Part shown: positions 27,313 to 36,637 of the stretch, piece by piece
How positions within the stretch are numbered: position 1 is the stretch's first letter
Layout of the letters: each line of letters starts with the position of its first letter
Origin: Calothrix sp. MO_192.B10
Lineage (GTDB): Bacteria; Cyanobacteriota; Cyanobacteriia; Cyanobacteriales; Nostocaceae
Length of the DNA stretch: 46,212 nucleotides
Assembly (NCBI GenBank): GCA_030065055.1
Contig: JASJDS010000031.1
Location: forward strand, 1 to 46,212
Direction of reading: 5' to 3'
The notes under the pieces: generated by a model
What the model was told of the DNA's origin: nothing
The model's database searches: none
What the model saw: only the letters and a program-made list of their open reading frames with translations
Position numbers and translations under genes: made by a program

Positions 27313-27480
27313 TTATTTTCCTAAAATCTGATGCAACCATTGATAGAAAAATGCACCTAATGTTAAACCAACCGCTCCCAGAAGACCTAATGGAGGTGGT
27401 GCAGGTATGGGTAATTTCAACCATGCAAAAATAATGCCAATGCTCCAGCCTGCAAGTAAGGATAATACAACTTCTTTCAT
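27313..27480 (-). CDS. XapX-type small membrane protein
   Basis: A 55-residue protein starting MKEVVLSLLAGWSIGIIFAW and ending in YQWLHQILGK. The LKLPIPAPPPLGLLGAVGL core is the signature of XapX/DUF1427 proteins. It has two membrane segments. The ATG at 27480 lies 18 bases after the stop of the upstream isomerase gene (27499), so the two may be cotranscribed. Function of the family is not known to me. Confidence 0.85.
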   Translation of the reverse strand: MKEVVLSLLAGWSIGIIFAWLKLPIPAPPPLGLLGAVGLTLGAFFYQWLHQILGK

Positions 27481-27498
27481 GCTTTTATTATGGGATGA

Positions 27499-28377
27499 CT
27501 ATTTTTTAATAAATGATAGACTCCGATCTAAAGACCCCTTCACAGTTTTTATCGCATCTTCTAAGGGCATATTTTGAATTCCCCGATTCCAGGGTTCTAT
27601 TGCAACGGGTCCTTGATAGCCTTTTTGATGGAGTGCTTTCAGAAACTCTTCAACCTTTGTCACCCCGGTGGTAAAGGGTAATTCCCTCTCAAATTCAGGA
27701 ATAGTAAAGATGTCATAACCAGGTAATCCATCATTTAATTCCACATAGAATATATATTCTAAATCCAGATGATGAATATCCAGTACACCAGCACCACTAT
27801 TTTGCCAGTGGTGAACATCGAGTTTAAAACCGCCATATCCATACAATCCTGCACTGGCAATCAATGCACGAGTCCCATCTATTGTATGGATAAAATCATA
27901 CTTGGTATTACGCCTAGTTTCAGTCGGTCCAATAAACTCAAAACCAATTTTAATAGCATACTTTTCTAAAATAGGCTTCAGTTCGCGTAAGCGAATACTG
28001 GTTTGAATAAATTGTTCATTAAAGTTGAGATAATCTGAAAATGGCGGCAAATAACATAGGGCTAAGTGACAGCCAATTTCGTTGGCTTGTTTAGCCTGTA
28101 ATTCAAATTCAAATAAGTCTTTTTCAAACTCTTTTTGGCTACCAAATAAGTTTATGGGAATGCCAAAAGACACAGCCTTTAAATTAAACTGACTCAGTAA
28201 TTGTTTACATTCATCAGTGCTAAATGAATCAACTACAGTCAAGTCAATATTAATCCCCTCAAACTGATACTTGTTAGCAAAATTACAAATTAATGGAAAG
28301 TCATTAACAATATGACCAATATGACCACAGTGGTTTAAAGTACCAATAGGAGCCGTTAGATTCAATATGGGATACAT
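27499..28377 (-). CDS. Sugar phosphate isomerase/epimerase-like TIM barrel
   Basis: The 292-residue protein (ATG at 28377) is of the xylose-isomerase-like AP-endonuclease-2 fold. Metal-site type segments are GFEFIGP, FKLDVHHWQNSG, YVELNDG and PVAIEPWNRG. It is probably cytoplasmic and metal-dependent. The cyclase gene (28826) lies upstream on the same strand with a 450-base gap holding a hairpin, and the XapX gene follows. Acting on a keto-sugar or inosose related to the cyclase product is a reasonable inference; the substrate is unknown. Confidence 0.8.
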   Translation of the reverse strand: MYPILNLTAPIGTLNHCGHIGHIVNDFPLICNFANKYQFEGINIDLTVVDSFSTDECKQLLSQFNLKAVSFGIPINLFGSQKEFEKDLFEFELQAKQANEIGCHLALCYLPPFSDYLNFNEQFIQTSIRLRELKPILEKYAIKIGFEFIGPTETRRNTKYDFIHTIDGTRALIASAGLYGYGGFKLDVHHWQNSGAGVLDIHHLDLEYIFYVELNDGLPGYDIFTIPEFERELPFTTGVTKVEEFLKALHQKGYQGPVAIEPWNRGIQNMPLEDAIKTVKGSLDRSLSFIKK

Positions 28378-28825
28378 TATCAACCTACCTATTAAGTCAA
28401 TGTTGTTGAATTTATCGTTTCAGATTGGGACTGAGACAAAAATTAGCCCGTAAATAAGCTCAAATGTATATACAAAGATACTTTGACATCGTTTTGCCTA
28501 GTTTCTTGATCTATCTAGGTTTCAGGCACTTTTGGGCATTTGATGTGTTTCCTCTGCCCCCAGGAATGTGAGACTGATTTGTTCTCAAAAATCTTTAAAT
28601 CCCGTTAATGTGAAACGTTACTGATCTCACTTGTAGCAATCATGAGTAATAAAAAACTAGCCAGCCATGATGGTTGATTTTTCATCATATTCGTCTGGTC
28701 TGACCCTGTAATGAATTGTAATCAAGGCTGGCTAGCGTTTTACTTCTTGATACAGTATACTGAGGTAGAAATATTTAGTGACATGAGTGCTTAGGATTTA
28801 CTCTCTAAGAGGATTGCGTAGTTTA
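28378..28825. other. Intergenic region with a stable inverted repeat
   Basis: About 450 bases with no gene. The inverted repeat CTAGCCAGCC (28657-28666) / GGCTGGCTAG (28726-28735) encloses 59 bases and has an A-run on one side and T-run on the other. It could be a terminator for the cyclase gene or a small element. Confidence 0.5.
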
Positions 28826-30004
28826 CTAGGCAATCAATTCGTAAGTCTTAGCACTCGTTTTTTCTCTCTGTTGTTGGATAAAATTCTCAACAATTCTCTT
28901 GACGAATTCCGGATCAACTGTTACCAGGAAATCTCCTTCAGGGTCATAACATTGACCAATTTTATCCAATAATACAAAGCGCAAATCCTCTCCAGTCTTT
29001 TTATTGTCTGCAATCATCGCATCCATGAGTTTTTCTGCGGTGATTTGTGCCGGGAAAGAATTGTTAAAGCCAAGTTTTTCCTCAATTACATAGTAATGTC
29101 TCTCCACATCCGCTTGTGAGATTAATCCGAGTTGATAGGCAAGTTCGGCTGCAATTTTCATGCCGAATGAGACGGATTCGCCGTGAGATAATTTACCTTG
29201 TTCTAGCCATTCAATAGCATGACCAAATGTATGACCATACTCAAGAATAATTCCATAGCCTTTCTCGCTAGGATCTTTCTTGAGAATTTCTAATTTTGAG
29301 CAAATAATCTTATATGCTAGATCCGTCAATTGCTCATCTGAAAAATTTAGTTGAGGATTGAGAGTCTCTTCCAGATAATCCAAAAATGTGGCATCGGAGA
29401 TGAAGCCATTTTTAATCCCCTCAATAATCCCACTGCGTTTGGAAAAAGCGGGTTCAGTTTTCAGATACTTGGTATCAGACCAGATGAAAATGGGGCTGTG
29501 ATATAGTCCAAAATGATTTTTACCTGTTTTACCATTTACTGCCTGTTTATTACTAAGAGTACTGTCAGTTTGACCAGTCATACTTGTGGGGATTTCCACA
29601 AAACGAATACCTCGGTAAATCATCCCCGCAACTAAACCGACAATATTTCCAACTGTTCCGCCACCAAAGGCTAGTAAAATAGATTTCTTGGATACACCTT
29701 TGGCAATTAAAGATTCACAAACCTCCTCCAGAACGGGAAAATATTTACATTTCTCACCGGGAGGAACAAATTCAAGACGACAATCAAACTTTTGCCTTAG
29801 TTCGTTGTACAATTCTTTGCCGTAAAGCTCAAACAGATTTTCCTCGGTAAAGAAAAATACTTTGTCGAAAGTATATTTATTCAGTATCGACGTAAATCTT
29901 TGCTTGATGTCATATCCAAAATAAAATGGACTTGGTTTTTCCAAATGGGTGCTGAGTGTAACTACTCTTCCAGGTGTCCATTCTAAGTTTTGATGATAAT
30001 TCAT
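28826..30004 (-). CDS. Sugar-phosphate cyclase (2-deoxy-scyllo-inosose/dehydroquinate synthase-like)
   Basis: The 392-residue NAD- and metal-dependent carbocycle-forming enzyme has the nucleotide loop AFGGGTVGNIVGLVAGMIYR, followed by EIPTSMTGQTDSTLSNKQAV and NGKTGKNHFG. Likely metal ligands are E195 (SGIIEGIKNG), H258 (YGHTFGHAIE) and H274 (LSHGESVSFG). The SNKQAVN segment resembles 2-deoxy-scyllo-inosose synthases more than true dehydroquinate synthases (usually VGGKTGIN-like there), so a secondary-metabolism or cyclitol role is likelier than shikimate synthesis. The TIM-barrel isomerase downstream is a plausible partner. The EboD-type family is an alternative, but no other ebo genes are present. 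Confidence 0.8.
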   Translation of the reverse strand: MNYHQNLEWTPGRVVTLSTHLEKPSPFYFGYDIKQRFTSILNKYTFDKVFFFTEENLFELYGKELYNELRQKFDCRLEFVPPGEKCKYFPVLEEVCESLIAKGVSKKSILLAFGGGTVGNIVGLVAGMIYRGIRFVEIPTSMTGQTDSTLSNKQAVNGKTGKNHFGLYHSPIFIWSDTKYLKTEPAFSKRSGIIEGIKNGFISDATFLDYLEETLNPQLNFSDEQLTDLAYKIICSKLEILKKDPSEKGYGIILEYGHTFGHAIEWLEQGKLSHGESVSFGMKIAAELAYQLGLISQADVERHYYVIEEKLGFNNSFPAQITAEKLMDAMIADNKKTGEDLRFVLLDKIGQCYDPEGDFLVTVDPEFVKRIVENFIQQQREKTSAKTYELIA

Positions 30005-30380
30005 TCTATTTGATTTCCTTGAAGAAACAATATTCCCTCATCAATAAGAGGAAGCGTCACCAACGGTTTGCAATCATCAATTTCTCATCTAGATATAGTT
30101 TAAAATCCAGAATCACTTGTTTAAACAAGGTCTGAAACTCTAAAATTAATCCTTTTCACAAAAGAGAAAATTTATGAATTTCGCAAAAGCATTAATGACA
30201 ATTTCAATCATATACCTGGTTACACAAAAAATAAATATAAGCCAAAGATAAAAATATTATTTCCTGCGGAAATGGTGATAAGTTTTTCTTATGATTTTTA
30301 TGTATAATATAAAAAAATATTACTTAATCTAAAATTTGTATTTAGACAGAAAACTTTACATTTTCAGATGTATTAATTCC

Positions 30381-30575
30381 AGGACTTACCCAAGCAACAT
30401 TTGTGATTACGACCGGATTGCCGCGCTACTCTGCGAGAACGCTTTCAGCGTACGCTCGCAACAGGCTCCGTGTAGGGAAGCAATCCCAGAGGTTTAGGCA
30501 ATTATGTCGCTATCGTTCGTCCGTTCCGGACATGCTACGCAAACGTAATGACGTAATTACGTTTGCGTAAGTCCT
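30381..30575. mobile_element. MITE-like element with AGGACTTAC ends
   Basis: AGGACTTAC at 30381-30389 and the inverted GTAAGTCCT at 30567-30575 bound 195 bases of GC-rich palindromes (for example ACGTAATGACGTAATTACGT and GAGAACGCTTTCAGCGTACG). Ends of this type are common in Nostocales IS and MITEs as I recall. No coding capacity. Confidence 0.6.
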
Positions 30576-30650
30576 AAATTCTATTAATTGCCATATTTTT
30601 GATATGACTGTAGGTAAAGGTCAAGATTAGAAATCTGGTGGAAAAGAATG

Positions 30651-30676
30651 TAGAGACACAATCAATTGTGTCTCTA
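30651..30676. terminator. Perfect 12-bp hairpin
   Basis: TAGAGACACAAT/ATTGTGTCTCTA with a 2-nt loop, beyond the 3' end of the transposase remnant and followed by an AT-rich tract. It could terminate transcription in either direction or be an element end. Confidence 0.6.
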
Positions 30677-30718
30677 AAATTATTTTGGCTGACCTATAGT
30701 TAATTTTCACTGCTAGGT

Positions 30719-31162
30719 CTAATTAATCCGTTTTTTATTTTGCCTTCTTCGGTTCAGATAATTAACGATATTTTTAACTTCTGCCACACTCAAATGTTCC
30801 TGTTGACATACTTGCTCTATATGTAAATTATTGACTTGATAATAGATACTTTCTTCATATCTTTGAGTATATTTTCTTCGCCAATCAATAAACTTTAATC
30901 TTTCTGTAATATAGCGTTGACAGATGCAACAATAAAATTGCCGTCTTGGTACCTTTAAATAAACATCTTTACCACAAGCAGGCAAATCTCTAACAACAAT
31001 TGGTCTGATTTGGTGTAATTCTTCTGTGTAGTTACTGCAATGGGGACAATCCATCCCCTCAGCTAATATACGCAAATGAAAACAGACTGAGTTTTCATCA
31101 GAATCCCAGGAATCGACAATCACACCAGGTAAATTTAGTAAATGAGTTAAATGTAGAACCAT
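30719..31162 (-). pseudogene. ISL3-family transposase, N-terminal remnant
   Basis: The 147-residue frame has the ISL3 zinc-finger-like N-terminus (MDCPHCSNYTEELHQIRP, then VPRRQFYCCICQRYITERLK) and the helix-turn-helix region (YTQRYEESIYYQVNNLHIEQ). The catalytic DDE domain, about 250 more residues in full-length ISL3 transposases, is absent, and no continuation is seen downstream in any frame. A truncated element, not able to transpose. Confidence 0.85.
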
Positions 31163-31464
31163 CAGTAAATGTTACGAGAGACACATTTAGGGAGATCCAA
31201 AAAATAAAATGCAAAAGCACATCAAATATATTTTTGGTAAACCCAAGAACTGTTAGGCGTGACCCCTAGAAGGCGGGATTTTATTACTGGTAAGTGCCTT
31301 AGCACCATTAACCTTTAACAAGCTGATAGTATAATTGTGAATTTTTAGCAATAATTTGGGGTGATGTTGCTGTGGGAAATAAACCAACCATTTATCAAAC
31401 GTCAAAGCGCGAGAGTACACAATACTTTTACATGGGTGACTGACGCGCAGCGGTACTAGTCTGA
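31163..31464. other. Intergenic region, no gene seen
   Basis: About 300 bases between the multicopper oxidase stop and the transposase remnant. No terminator hairpin, IS end or coding frame is clear. Confidence 0.4.
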
Positions 31465-32490
31465 TTAAGAATTTTTCGTAGTATTTTTTGCTTCGTTGTC
31501 AGCAATGACTTCAAATTGTCCCATGCAACCCCGTTCTGCGATCGCATCTTGATGGGGATGAAACATATACTTACCAGTATAGGGGAAGGCAAACTCCAAT
31601 ATATGTCGTTCTGCCACACCCATAGTAATCACATCGGTTTTCTCACTGGGAGTCAGACTCATTCCCGAACGATAGACATCAAAAAAGTTGGCGTGGAGGT
31701 GAAAGGTAACTGCGGGGTCAAATTCAATAATATTGAGGACATATAGCCGAATTAACTGATTTTGGTAAATGGGGATGGGGTGATCCATGTAGTATTTCGG
31801 CAGTCCATTGAAGGCATAATATTCATTGTGATTATCGTTGTTAACGTCATAACCAGCCATCACCAGCACCATCTCATCTGCTGGGGGACGGGGTTTAGGG
31901 GGATCGACAATAAACATTCCGTATAACCCCTTGGCAATATGTCGGGTGACAGGTGCAATGTGACAGTGATAGAGATGAACCCCATAGGGTTCGGCATCAA
32001 ATTCGTAAATTGTGGCCTTACCATTAGTCACCGGACGTACCCCATCCATCTCTGCGGGGTGGATGCCGTGGAAATGTAGAGAATGGGAATGTCCAGCCTT
32101 ATTTTCAAATAATACCCGAATGCGATCGCCCTGTTTTGCTCTCAGTGTGGGGCCAGGAATACGACCATTCAAATCCCAGATATTATATTCAACTGCACTG
32201 TTAAGTCGGATGATAGAATTACCGGCAGTGAGGTTAAATTCCCGAATAGTCCGCCCATTTTCTTGCTTAATCTGACCATAGTCAAAATTCCGCAGTATTT
32301 GCAACGGTTTAATAGTCTGTGATATTGATTCTGTCTCTATTGGTGGTACTTTCACCACAGAGTGACTTTGGTTATTGAACCTTTGCCAAATTAAACCCGC
32401 TCCACCCAAACCACCAACTGTTAAACCTAGCTTTAACAATTGACGACGGCTCCACAGCCTTTCTCCCTGGGTTAGAAAATTCTTGATCAT
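31465..32490 (-). CDS. Two-domain multicopper oxidase, Tat-exported
   Basis: The 341-residue oxidase has a twin-arginine signal (WSRRQLLKLGLTVGGLG). Four His-x-His motifs form a trinuclear copper site: HFH 139-141, HCH 175-177, HLH 264-266 and HPH 311-313. The type-1 copper ligands Cys176, His184 and Met192 all lie in domain 1 (YHCHIAPVTRHIAKGLYGMF), while the domain-2 end (HPHQDAIAERGCMGQF) lacks the Cys. That places it with small two-domain oxidases that form trimers, not with NirK. Substrate (iron, copper, manganese or organics) is unknown. The FTR1 gene 8 kb away makes ferroxidase activity worth considering. Confidence 0.88.
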   Translation of the reverse strand: MIKNFLTQGERLWSRRQLLKLGLTVGGLGGAGLIWQRFNNQSHSVVKVPPIETESISQTIKPLQILRNFDYGQIKQENGRTIREFNLTAGNSIIRLNSAVEYNIWDLNGRIPGPTLRAKQGDRIRVLFENKAGHSHSLHFHGIHPAEMDGVRPVTNGKATIYEFDAEPYGVHLYHCHIAPVTRHIAKGLYGMFIVDPPKPRPPADEMVLVMAGYDVNNDNHNEYYAFNGLPKYYMDHPIPIYQNQLIRLYVLNIIEFDPAVTFHLHANFFDVYRSGMSLTPSEKTDVITMGVAERHILEFAFPYTGKYMFHPHQDAIAERGCMGQFEVIADNEAKNTTKNS

Positions 32491-32694
32491 GGGTTGACCA
32501 ACAGCTTTTTAGTATCTAAGTTAAGTTGCAAATATTTTGCAATTAGTTTTCAGGATATCACAAGTACTGAGAATTAATGCTAATCTTTCGCAAATACTTT
32601 GATATTTCTTTGATCAATAAAGCGATCGCCTTTCTTTCTACCACCGTGTTACCATGCTAAGTAAGGAATTACCGCACTGAAAAAGGTGAAAGCG

Positions 32695-33402
32695 ATGGTA
32701 CAGCTACAGGATAGCAATGCGGTCATCTATCCAGACAGTGATGGCAAGCCAATGGCAGATAATACAAAGCAATTTCGCTGGATTGTGGTAATTCAGCAAA
32801 ATCTAGAGTGGCTGTTTGCAGATAACCCCAATGTATTTGTTGCTGGCGATTTGCTGTGGTATCCCGTCGAAGGTGATAATAAAACACGGGTAGCACCTGA
32901 TGTCATGGTAGCATTTGGTCGTCCCAAGGGCGATCGCGGTTCTTATAAGCAGTGGGAAGAAGAAAATATTCCACCCCAGGTTGTGTTTGAAATTCTCTCG
33001 CCAGGAAATACCAAAGGGGAGATGAACCGAAAACTTTTATTTTATGATCGCTTTGGAGTGGAAGAGTACTATCTCTACAATCCGGATAACAACGAGTTGA
33101 ATGGCTGGGTTCGTCGGGAAGGGTTTCTAGATGTGGTTGAGTTAATGGAAGATTGGGTTAGTCCTCAGTTGCAGATAAAGTTTGATTTGTCAACAGATGG
33201 GTTACAAATCTTTCGTCCCGATGGACAGCGATTTTTTAGCTATGTAGAAATTGCTCAACAGGTTGAATCAGAACGCCAAAGAGCTGAATCAGAACGCCAA
33301 AGAGCTGAATCAGAACGCCAAAGAGCTGATACAGCAGAAGACAAAGCAAAACGTTATGCAGAAAAGTTACGGAAAATGGGGATCGATCCGGAGCAACTTT
33401 GA
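32695..33402 (+). CDS. Uma2-family PD-(D/E)XK nuclease-like protein with repeat coiled coil
   Basis: The 235-residue protein (ATG at 32695, preceded by AAAAAGGTGA) belongs to the Uma2 family, very abundant in cyanobacteria. Core motifs are APDVMVAFGRPKGDRGSY and PQVVFEILSPGN, followed by KLLFYDRFGVEEYYLY. The C-terminus is a heptad repeat, AESERQR three times, encoded by a 21-bp tandem DNA repeat, and ends GIDPEQL. Function in vivo is unknown. A second family member follows about 100 bases downstream. A GTG start three codons upstream would overlap the ribosome binding site. Confidence 0.88.
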   Translation: MVQLQDSNAVIYPDSDGKPMADNTKQFRWIVVIQQNLEWLFADNPNVFVAGDLLWYPVEGDNKTRVAPDVMVAFGRPKGDRGSYKQWEEENIPPQVVFEILSPGNTKGEMNRKLLFYDRFGVEEYYLYNPDNNELNGWVRREGFLDVVELMEDWVSPQLQIKFDLSTDGLQIFRPDGQRFFSYVEIAQQVESERQRAESERQRAESERQRADTAEDKAKRYAEKLRKMGIDPEQL

Positions 33403-33503
33403 ACAACCATAACAGGGCACAAATCATTAATGAACTTAAAAGCTACAATAATCAAAGATAATCGTCCCTCAGATAATGACTAATTAAATTCAATGTAGTA
33501 ACC

Positions 33504-34232
33504 ATGACTCCTTCTTCACCCTTAGCAATTGATCAAAAAGATAAAAAAGATGAGATAATCTTTCCTCAAGGGGAATTTTGGAGTGATGAGCCTCCGTTGG
33601 AAAGTAATTTACATCTACGACAAATTTTCATCCTCATTCAATGCTTAGAATGGGCTTGGAAAGATAGGGATGATTATTTTGCTACAGGTAATCTGACTAT
33701 TTACTACAGTCCTAACCAAAAGAAATCAGAAGACTTCCGTGGGCCAGATTTTTTTGTTGTTTTGGGAACAACCCGAAATCAAGAGCGTAGAAGTTGGGTG
33801 GTTTGGCAAGAAGGGGGAAAATATCCCAATGTAATTATTGAAGTTCTGTCTGATAGTACCGCTAAGGTAGATAGGGAAGAGAAGAAACAAATTTACCAAG
33901 ATATCTTCCGTACACCGGATTATTTTTGGTTTGACCCTGATAGTTTAGAGTTTCAGGGATTTACTTTGATTAGTGGAGTATATCAACCCATTGAACCTAA
34001 CCAACAAGGATGGTTATGGAGTCAGCAGTTGGAATTATATTTAGGAATTCATCAAAGACAACTGCGCTATTTTACTCCTGATGGGGAGTTAGTTCCCAGT
34101 CCTGAAGAAGCAGCTGAACAAGAAAGACAAAGAGCTGAACAGGAAAGACAACGGGCTGAACAAGAAAGACAAAGAGCTGAACAGTTAGAGGAAAGACTGA
34201 GAAGCTTAGGAATTGACCCAAATGAATTATAA
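33504..34232 (+). CDS. Second Uma2-family protein with repeat coiled coil
   Basis: The 242-residue Uma2 protein has the core RGPDFFVVLGT, NVIIEVLSDSTAKVDREEKK and YFWFDPDSLEFQGF, diverged from its neighbour. The C-terminal coiled coil AEQERQR is repeated three times, again from a 21-bp DNA repeat, and ends LGIDPNEL. The shared tail design but different core suggests an old tandem duplication or convergent repeat growth. Possibly cotranscribed with the preceding gene. Confidence 0.87.
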   Translation: MTPSSPLAIDQKDKKDEIIFPQGEFWSDEPPLESNLHLRQIFILIQCLEWAWKDRDDYFATGNLTIYYSPNQKKSEDFRGPDFFVVLGTTRNQERRSWVVWQEGGKYPNVIIEVLSDSTAKVDREEKKQIYQDIFRTPDYFWFDPDSLEFQGFTLISGVYQPIEPNQQGWLWSQQLELYLGIHQRQLRYFTPDGELVPSPEEAAEQERQRAEQERQRAEQERQRAEQLEERLRSLGIDPNEL

Positions 34233-34547
34233 AACTTTGGAGATTGTCTTTCATGGGATGTCCGTTTGATTAGTTACAATAAAAACAACACCCGAAGAAA
34301 TTGGTATTGTTGGGTTTCACTTCGTTCCACCCAACCTACATTAATTTTTATTTTTCCAGAGTGACAAAAAAGGGTTATAGTAGCTGTTTACCCGGATATG
34401 ATATCAAAGTAAAGCGATCGCCGATCTGAAATCTGCAAATGTGACCTTAGTAGGTTGGAAAAAGTAGGGGTAAAGCACATTGCTAAACCCCTACAGTACA
34501 GTCTATTTACCAGAAAATCCCTGAAAACTCTTACACTTTGTAAATTG
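34233..34547. terminator. Region between convergent genes with hairpin
   Basis: 315 bases with no gene, between the second Uma2 gene and ftsH. The hairpin GTTGGGT (34309-34315) / ACCCAAC (34329-34335) could terminate transcription, although no strong U-run follows directly. Such TTGGGTTTC...ACCCAAC hairpins are common cyanobacterial repeats. Confidence 0.45.
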
Positions 34548-36485
34548 TTAAACCAACAAACTCTGCATCAAAGGCTTATCTGTTAACAACTTACCACTCC
34601 GCAACCATTCTTCCATTTCCATAGGAGCTTGGGCTTGGTTCAGTTTCTCCCGCAGTGCTGCACCTTCGAGAATTTCCTGTTCCAACAATTCCTGAGCAGT
34701 TTCTTCTAACAACTCCTTGTTTTCATGGAGGATTGTCAAAGCAATGTGGTGAGCATTATCCACAATCTCCTTGACTTCCCGATCAATTTCTTCAGCTACT
34801 TGGGGACTAATAGCCCGTCGGGGGTTGGGATAGCCTTCCAAGAATTGTTGTTGAATTTTCTCAAATGCTACCGGACCGAGGCGATCGCTCATCCCGTATA
34901 ATGTAACTACCCTCTCTGCAAGATCGGTAGCTTTCTGGATGTCATCGCTGGCTCCCGTAGACACCTTACCAAAGATGACTTCCTCCGCCGAACGTCCACC
35001 CAATAAGGTTGCAATCCGCCCGCGAATTTCATCTTCTACCATCAAAAACCGGTCTTCTTCTGGCATTTGAATGGTGTAACCCAATGCACCTACACCACGG
35101 GGAACAATGGAGATTTTTTCCACCTTACCCGCTCCGGGCATCAATGCACCAATAATGGCATGACCAACTTCATGATAGGCTACGGTCTTTTTCTCAGTTT
35201 CATTCAGCACACGGGAGCGTTTTTCTAACCCAGCTACTACCCGCTCAATGGCTTCGTTGAAATCTGCCATTGCTACTGCGGGGCGATTTTGCCGTGCGGC
35301 TAATAATGCAGCTTCATTCACCAGGTTAGCTAAATCTGCACCAGCAAAGCCGGGGGTACGGATAGCAATGGTTCCCAACTCCACATCATCAGCTAATTTG
35401 ACGTTTCTGGCATGGACTTTAAGAATTGCTTCCCGCCCAATTTTATCAGGACGATCCACCACTACTTGGCGGTCAAAGCGTCCGGGACGGCGTAAAGCAG
35501 GGTCAAGAATTTCTGGACGGTTGGTGGCGGCGATAATAATTACCCCTGTATTGGCATCAAAACCATCCATTTCCGTCAGTAACTGGTTGAGGGTTTGTTC
35601 TCGTTCATCATTACCACCCATCATCGGACCAGCACCACCACGGGATTTACCTAAGGCATCTAATTCATCGATAAAAACTATACAGGGAGCTTGTTGTTTA
35701 GCTTGTTCAAACAAGTCTCGCACCCGTGCAGCACCCACACCCACAAACAGCTCGATAAATTCCGAGCCAGAAATGCTGAAGAAAGGTACGGCAGCTTCCC
35801 CAGCCACAGCCTTTGCCAACATAGTTTTACCAGTTCCCGGAGGACCAACTAACAGCACACCCTTGGGAATTTTCGCCCCTAATTGGGTGTACTTACCAGC
35901 ATCCTTGAGAAAATCAATAATTTCCTCTAATTCTGCCTTCGCCTCATCCACCCCAGCCACATCGTTAAACTTCACCCCTGTAGTACCTTCCGAGTAGATG
36001 CGAGCTTTACTTTTACCCACCGTCAACGCTGCGGGACCGCCATTTTGCCGACTCATCAAAAAGCCCCAAATACCGAAGAAAATTAATGGTGGTATCACCC
36101 AACTGAGGAGAGTACCAATCCAACCAGTTTGATTTGGGGGTGGTGCGGCAAATTGAACTTCATGCTCCCGGAGGATTTTCGGTAAATCTAAATCCACAGC
36201 TACTGGTGTAGTTTGAAACACCTGTTCTTGAGTCTTACCCTCCGGGGTTTGAACTTGCATAGAATATTCAATGCGATCGCTACCTACCACTGCCCGATCT
36301 ACTTTACCAGCTTCTACTTGGGCGATAAAGTCACTATAGGCTACTTGTTGTAACCTCGGTCCAAAGAAGCTAGGGACAATAAAATTCAGCAGTAAAAGTA
36401 GGGTAAGTAAAATTAGTAAACTGCCCCCAAACTGGCGTATTTTTGGTGGTTTGACTTGTTTTTTATCATTAGTTTCTACAGGCAT
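34548..36485 (-). CDS. ftsH: ATP-dependent zinc metalloprotease FtsH
   Basis: Membrane-bound AAA+ protease that removes damaged photosystem and other membrane proteins; works as hexamers in thylakoid or plasma membrane. The 645-residue protein has membrane segments at about 20-42 and 122-144, Walker A GPPGTGKT (214-221), Walker [10 protein letters not shown], second region of homology [19 protein letters not shown] and the zinc motif HEVGH (438-442). Length is typical. Cyanobacteria carry four FtsH types; I cannot assign the type safely. A GTTAGTT heptamer array lies just upstream of the start. Confidence 0.96.
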   Translation of the reverse strand: MPVETNDKKQVKPPKIRQFGGSLLILLTLLLLLNFIVPSFFGPRLQQVAYSDFIAQVEAGKVDRAVVGSDRIEYSMQVQTPEGKTQEQVFQTTPVAVDLDLPKILREHEVQFAAPPPNQTGWIGTLLSWVIPPLIFFGIWGFLMSRQNGGPAALTVGKSKARIYSEGTTGVKFNDVAGVDEAKAELEEIIDFLKDAGKYTQLGAKIPKGVLLVGPPGTGKTMLAKAVAGEAAVPFFSISGSEFIELFVGVGAARVRDLFEQAKQQAPCIVFIDELDALGKSRGGAGPMMGGNDEREQTLNQLLTEMDGFDANTGVIIIAATNRPEILDPALRRPGRFDRQVVVDRPDKIGREAILKVHARNVKLADDVELGTIAIRTPGFAGADLANLVNEAALLAARQNRPAVAMADFNEAIERVVAGLEKRSRVLNETEKKTVAYHEVGHAIIGALMPGAGKVEKISIVPRGVGALGYTIQMPEEDRFLMVEDEIRGRIATLLGGRSAEEVIFGKVSTGASDDIQKATDLAERVVTLYGMSDRLGPVAFEKIQQQFLEGYPNPRRAISPQVAEEIDREVKEIVDNAHHIALTILHENKELLEETAQELLEQEILEGAALREKLNQAQAPMEMEEWLRSGKLLTDKPLMQSLLV

Positions 36486-36513
36486 TTTTTTGATAAATCC
36501 TCCTTTGAAAAGA

Positions 36514-36548
36514 GTTGTTAGTTGTTAGTTGTTAGTTGTTAGTTATGA
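36514..36548. repeat. GTTGTTA heptamer array upstream of ftsH
   Basis: Five 7-nt units begin about 30 bases upstream of the ftsH start codon, in the expected 5' untranslated region. Confidence 0.85.
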
Positions 36549-36637
36549 GTGAAAATACAAAAATCTCAACTGTTAACTATTCCCGATTTCTCAAAGTTTC
36601 CCCCTATCATCCATCACCTAATACCCAATCCCTATTT

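Larger units (their letters stand above)
30005..30718. other. Intergenic region with MITE-like element and terminator hairpin
   Basis: About 700 bases without a gene. The left part is AT-rich cyclase upstream DNA. A MITE-like repeat occupies 30381-30575 and a hairpin 30651-30676. Confidence 0.6.

Noticed and set aside
28826-30004. Assignment as aroB (3-dehydroquinate synthase)
   Set aside because: The SNKQAVN segment and neighbours fit the 2-deoxy-scyllo-inosose-like branch better; the superfamily call is kept without a symbol.
35248-35997. Long plus-strand open frame opposite ftsH
   Set aside because: Shadow of the highly conserved AAA+ domain coding on the minus strand.
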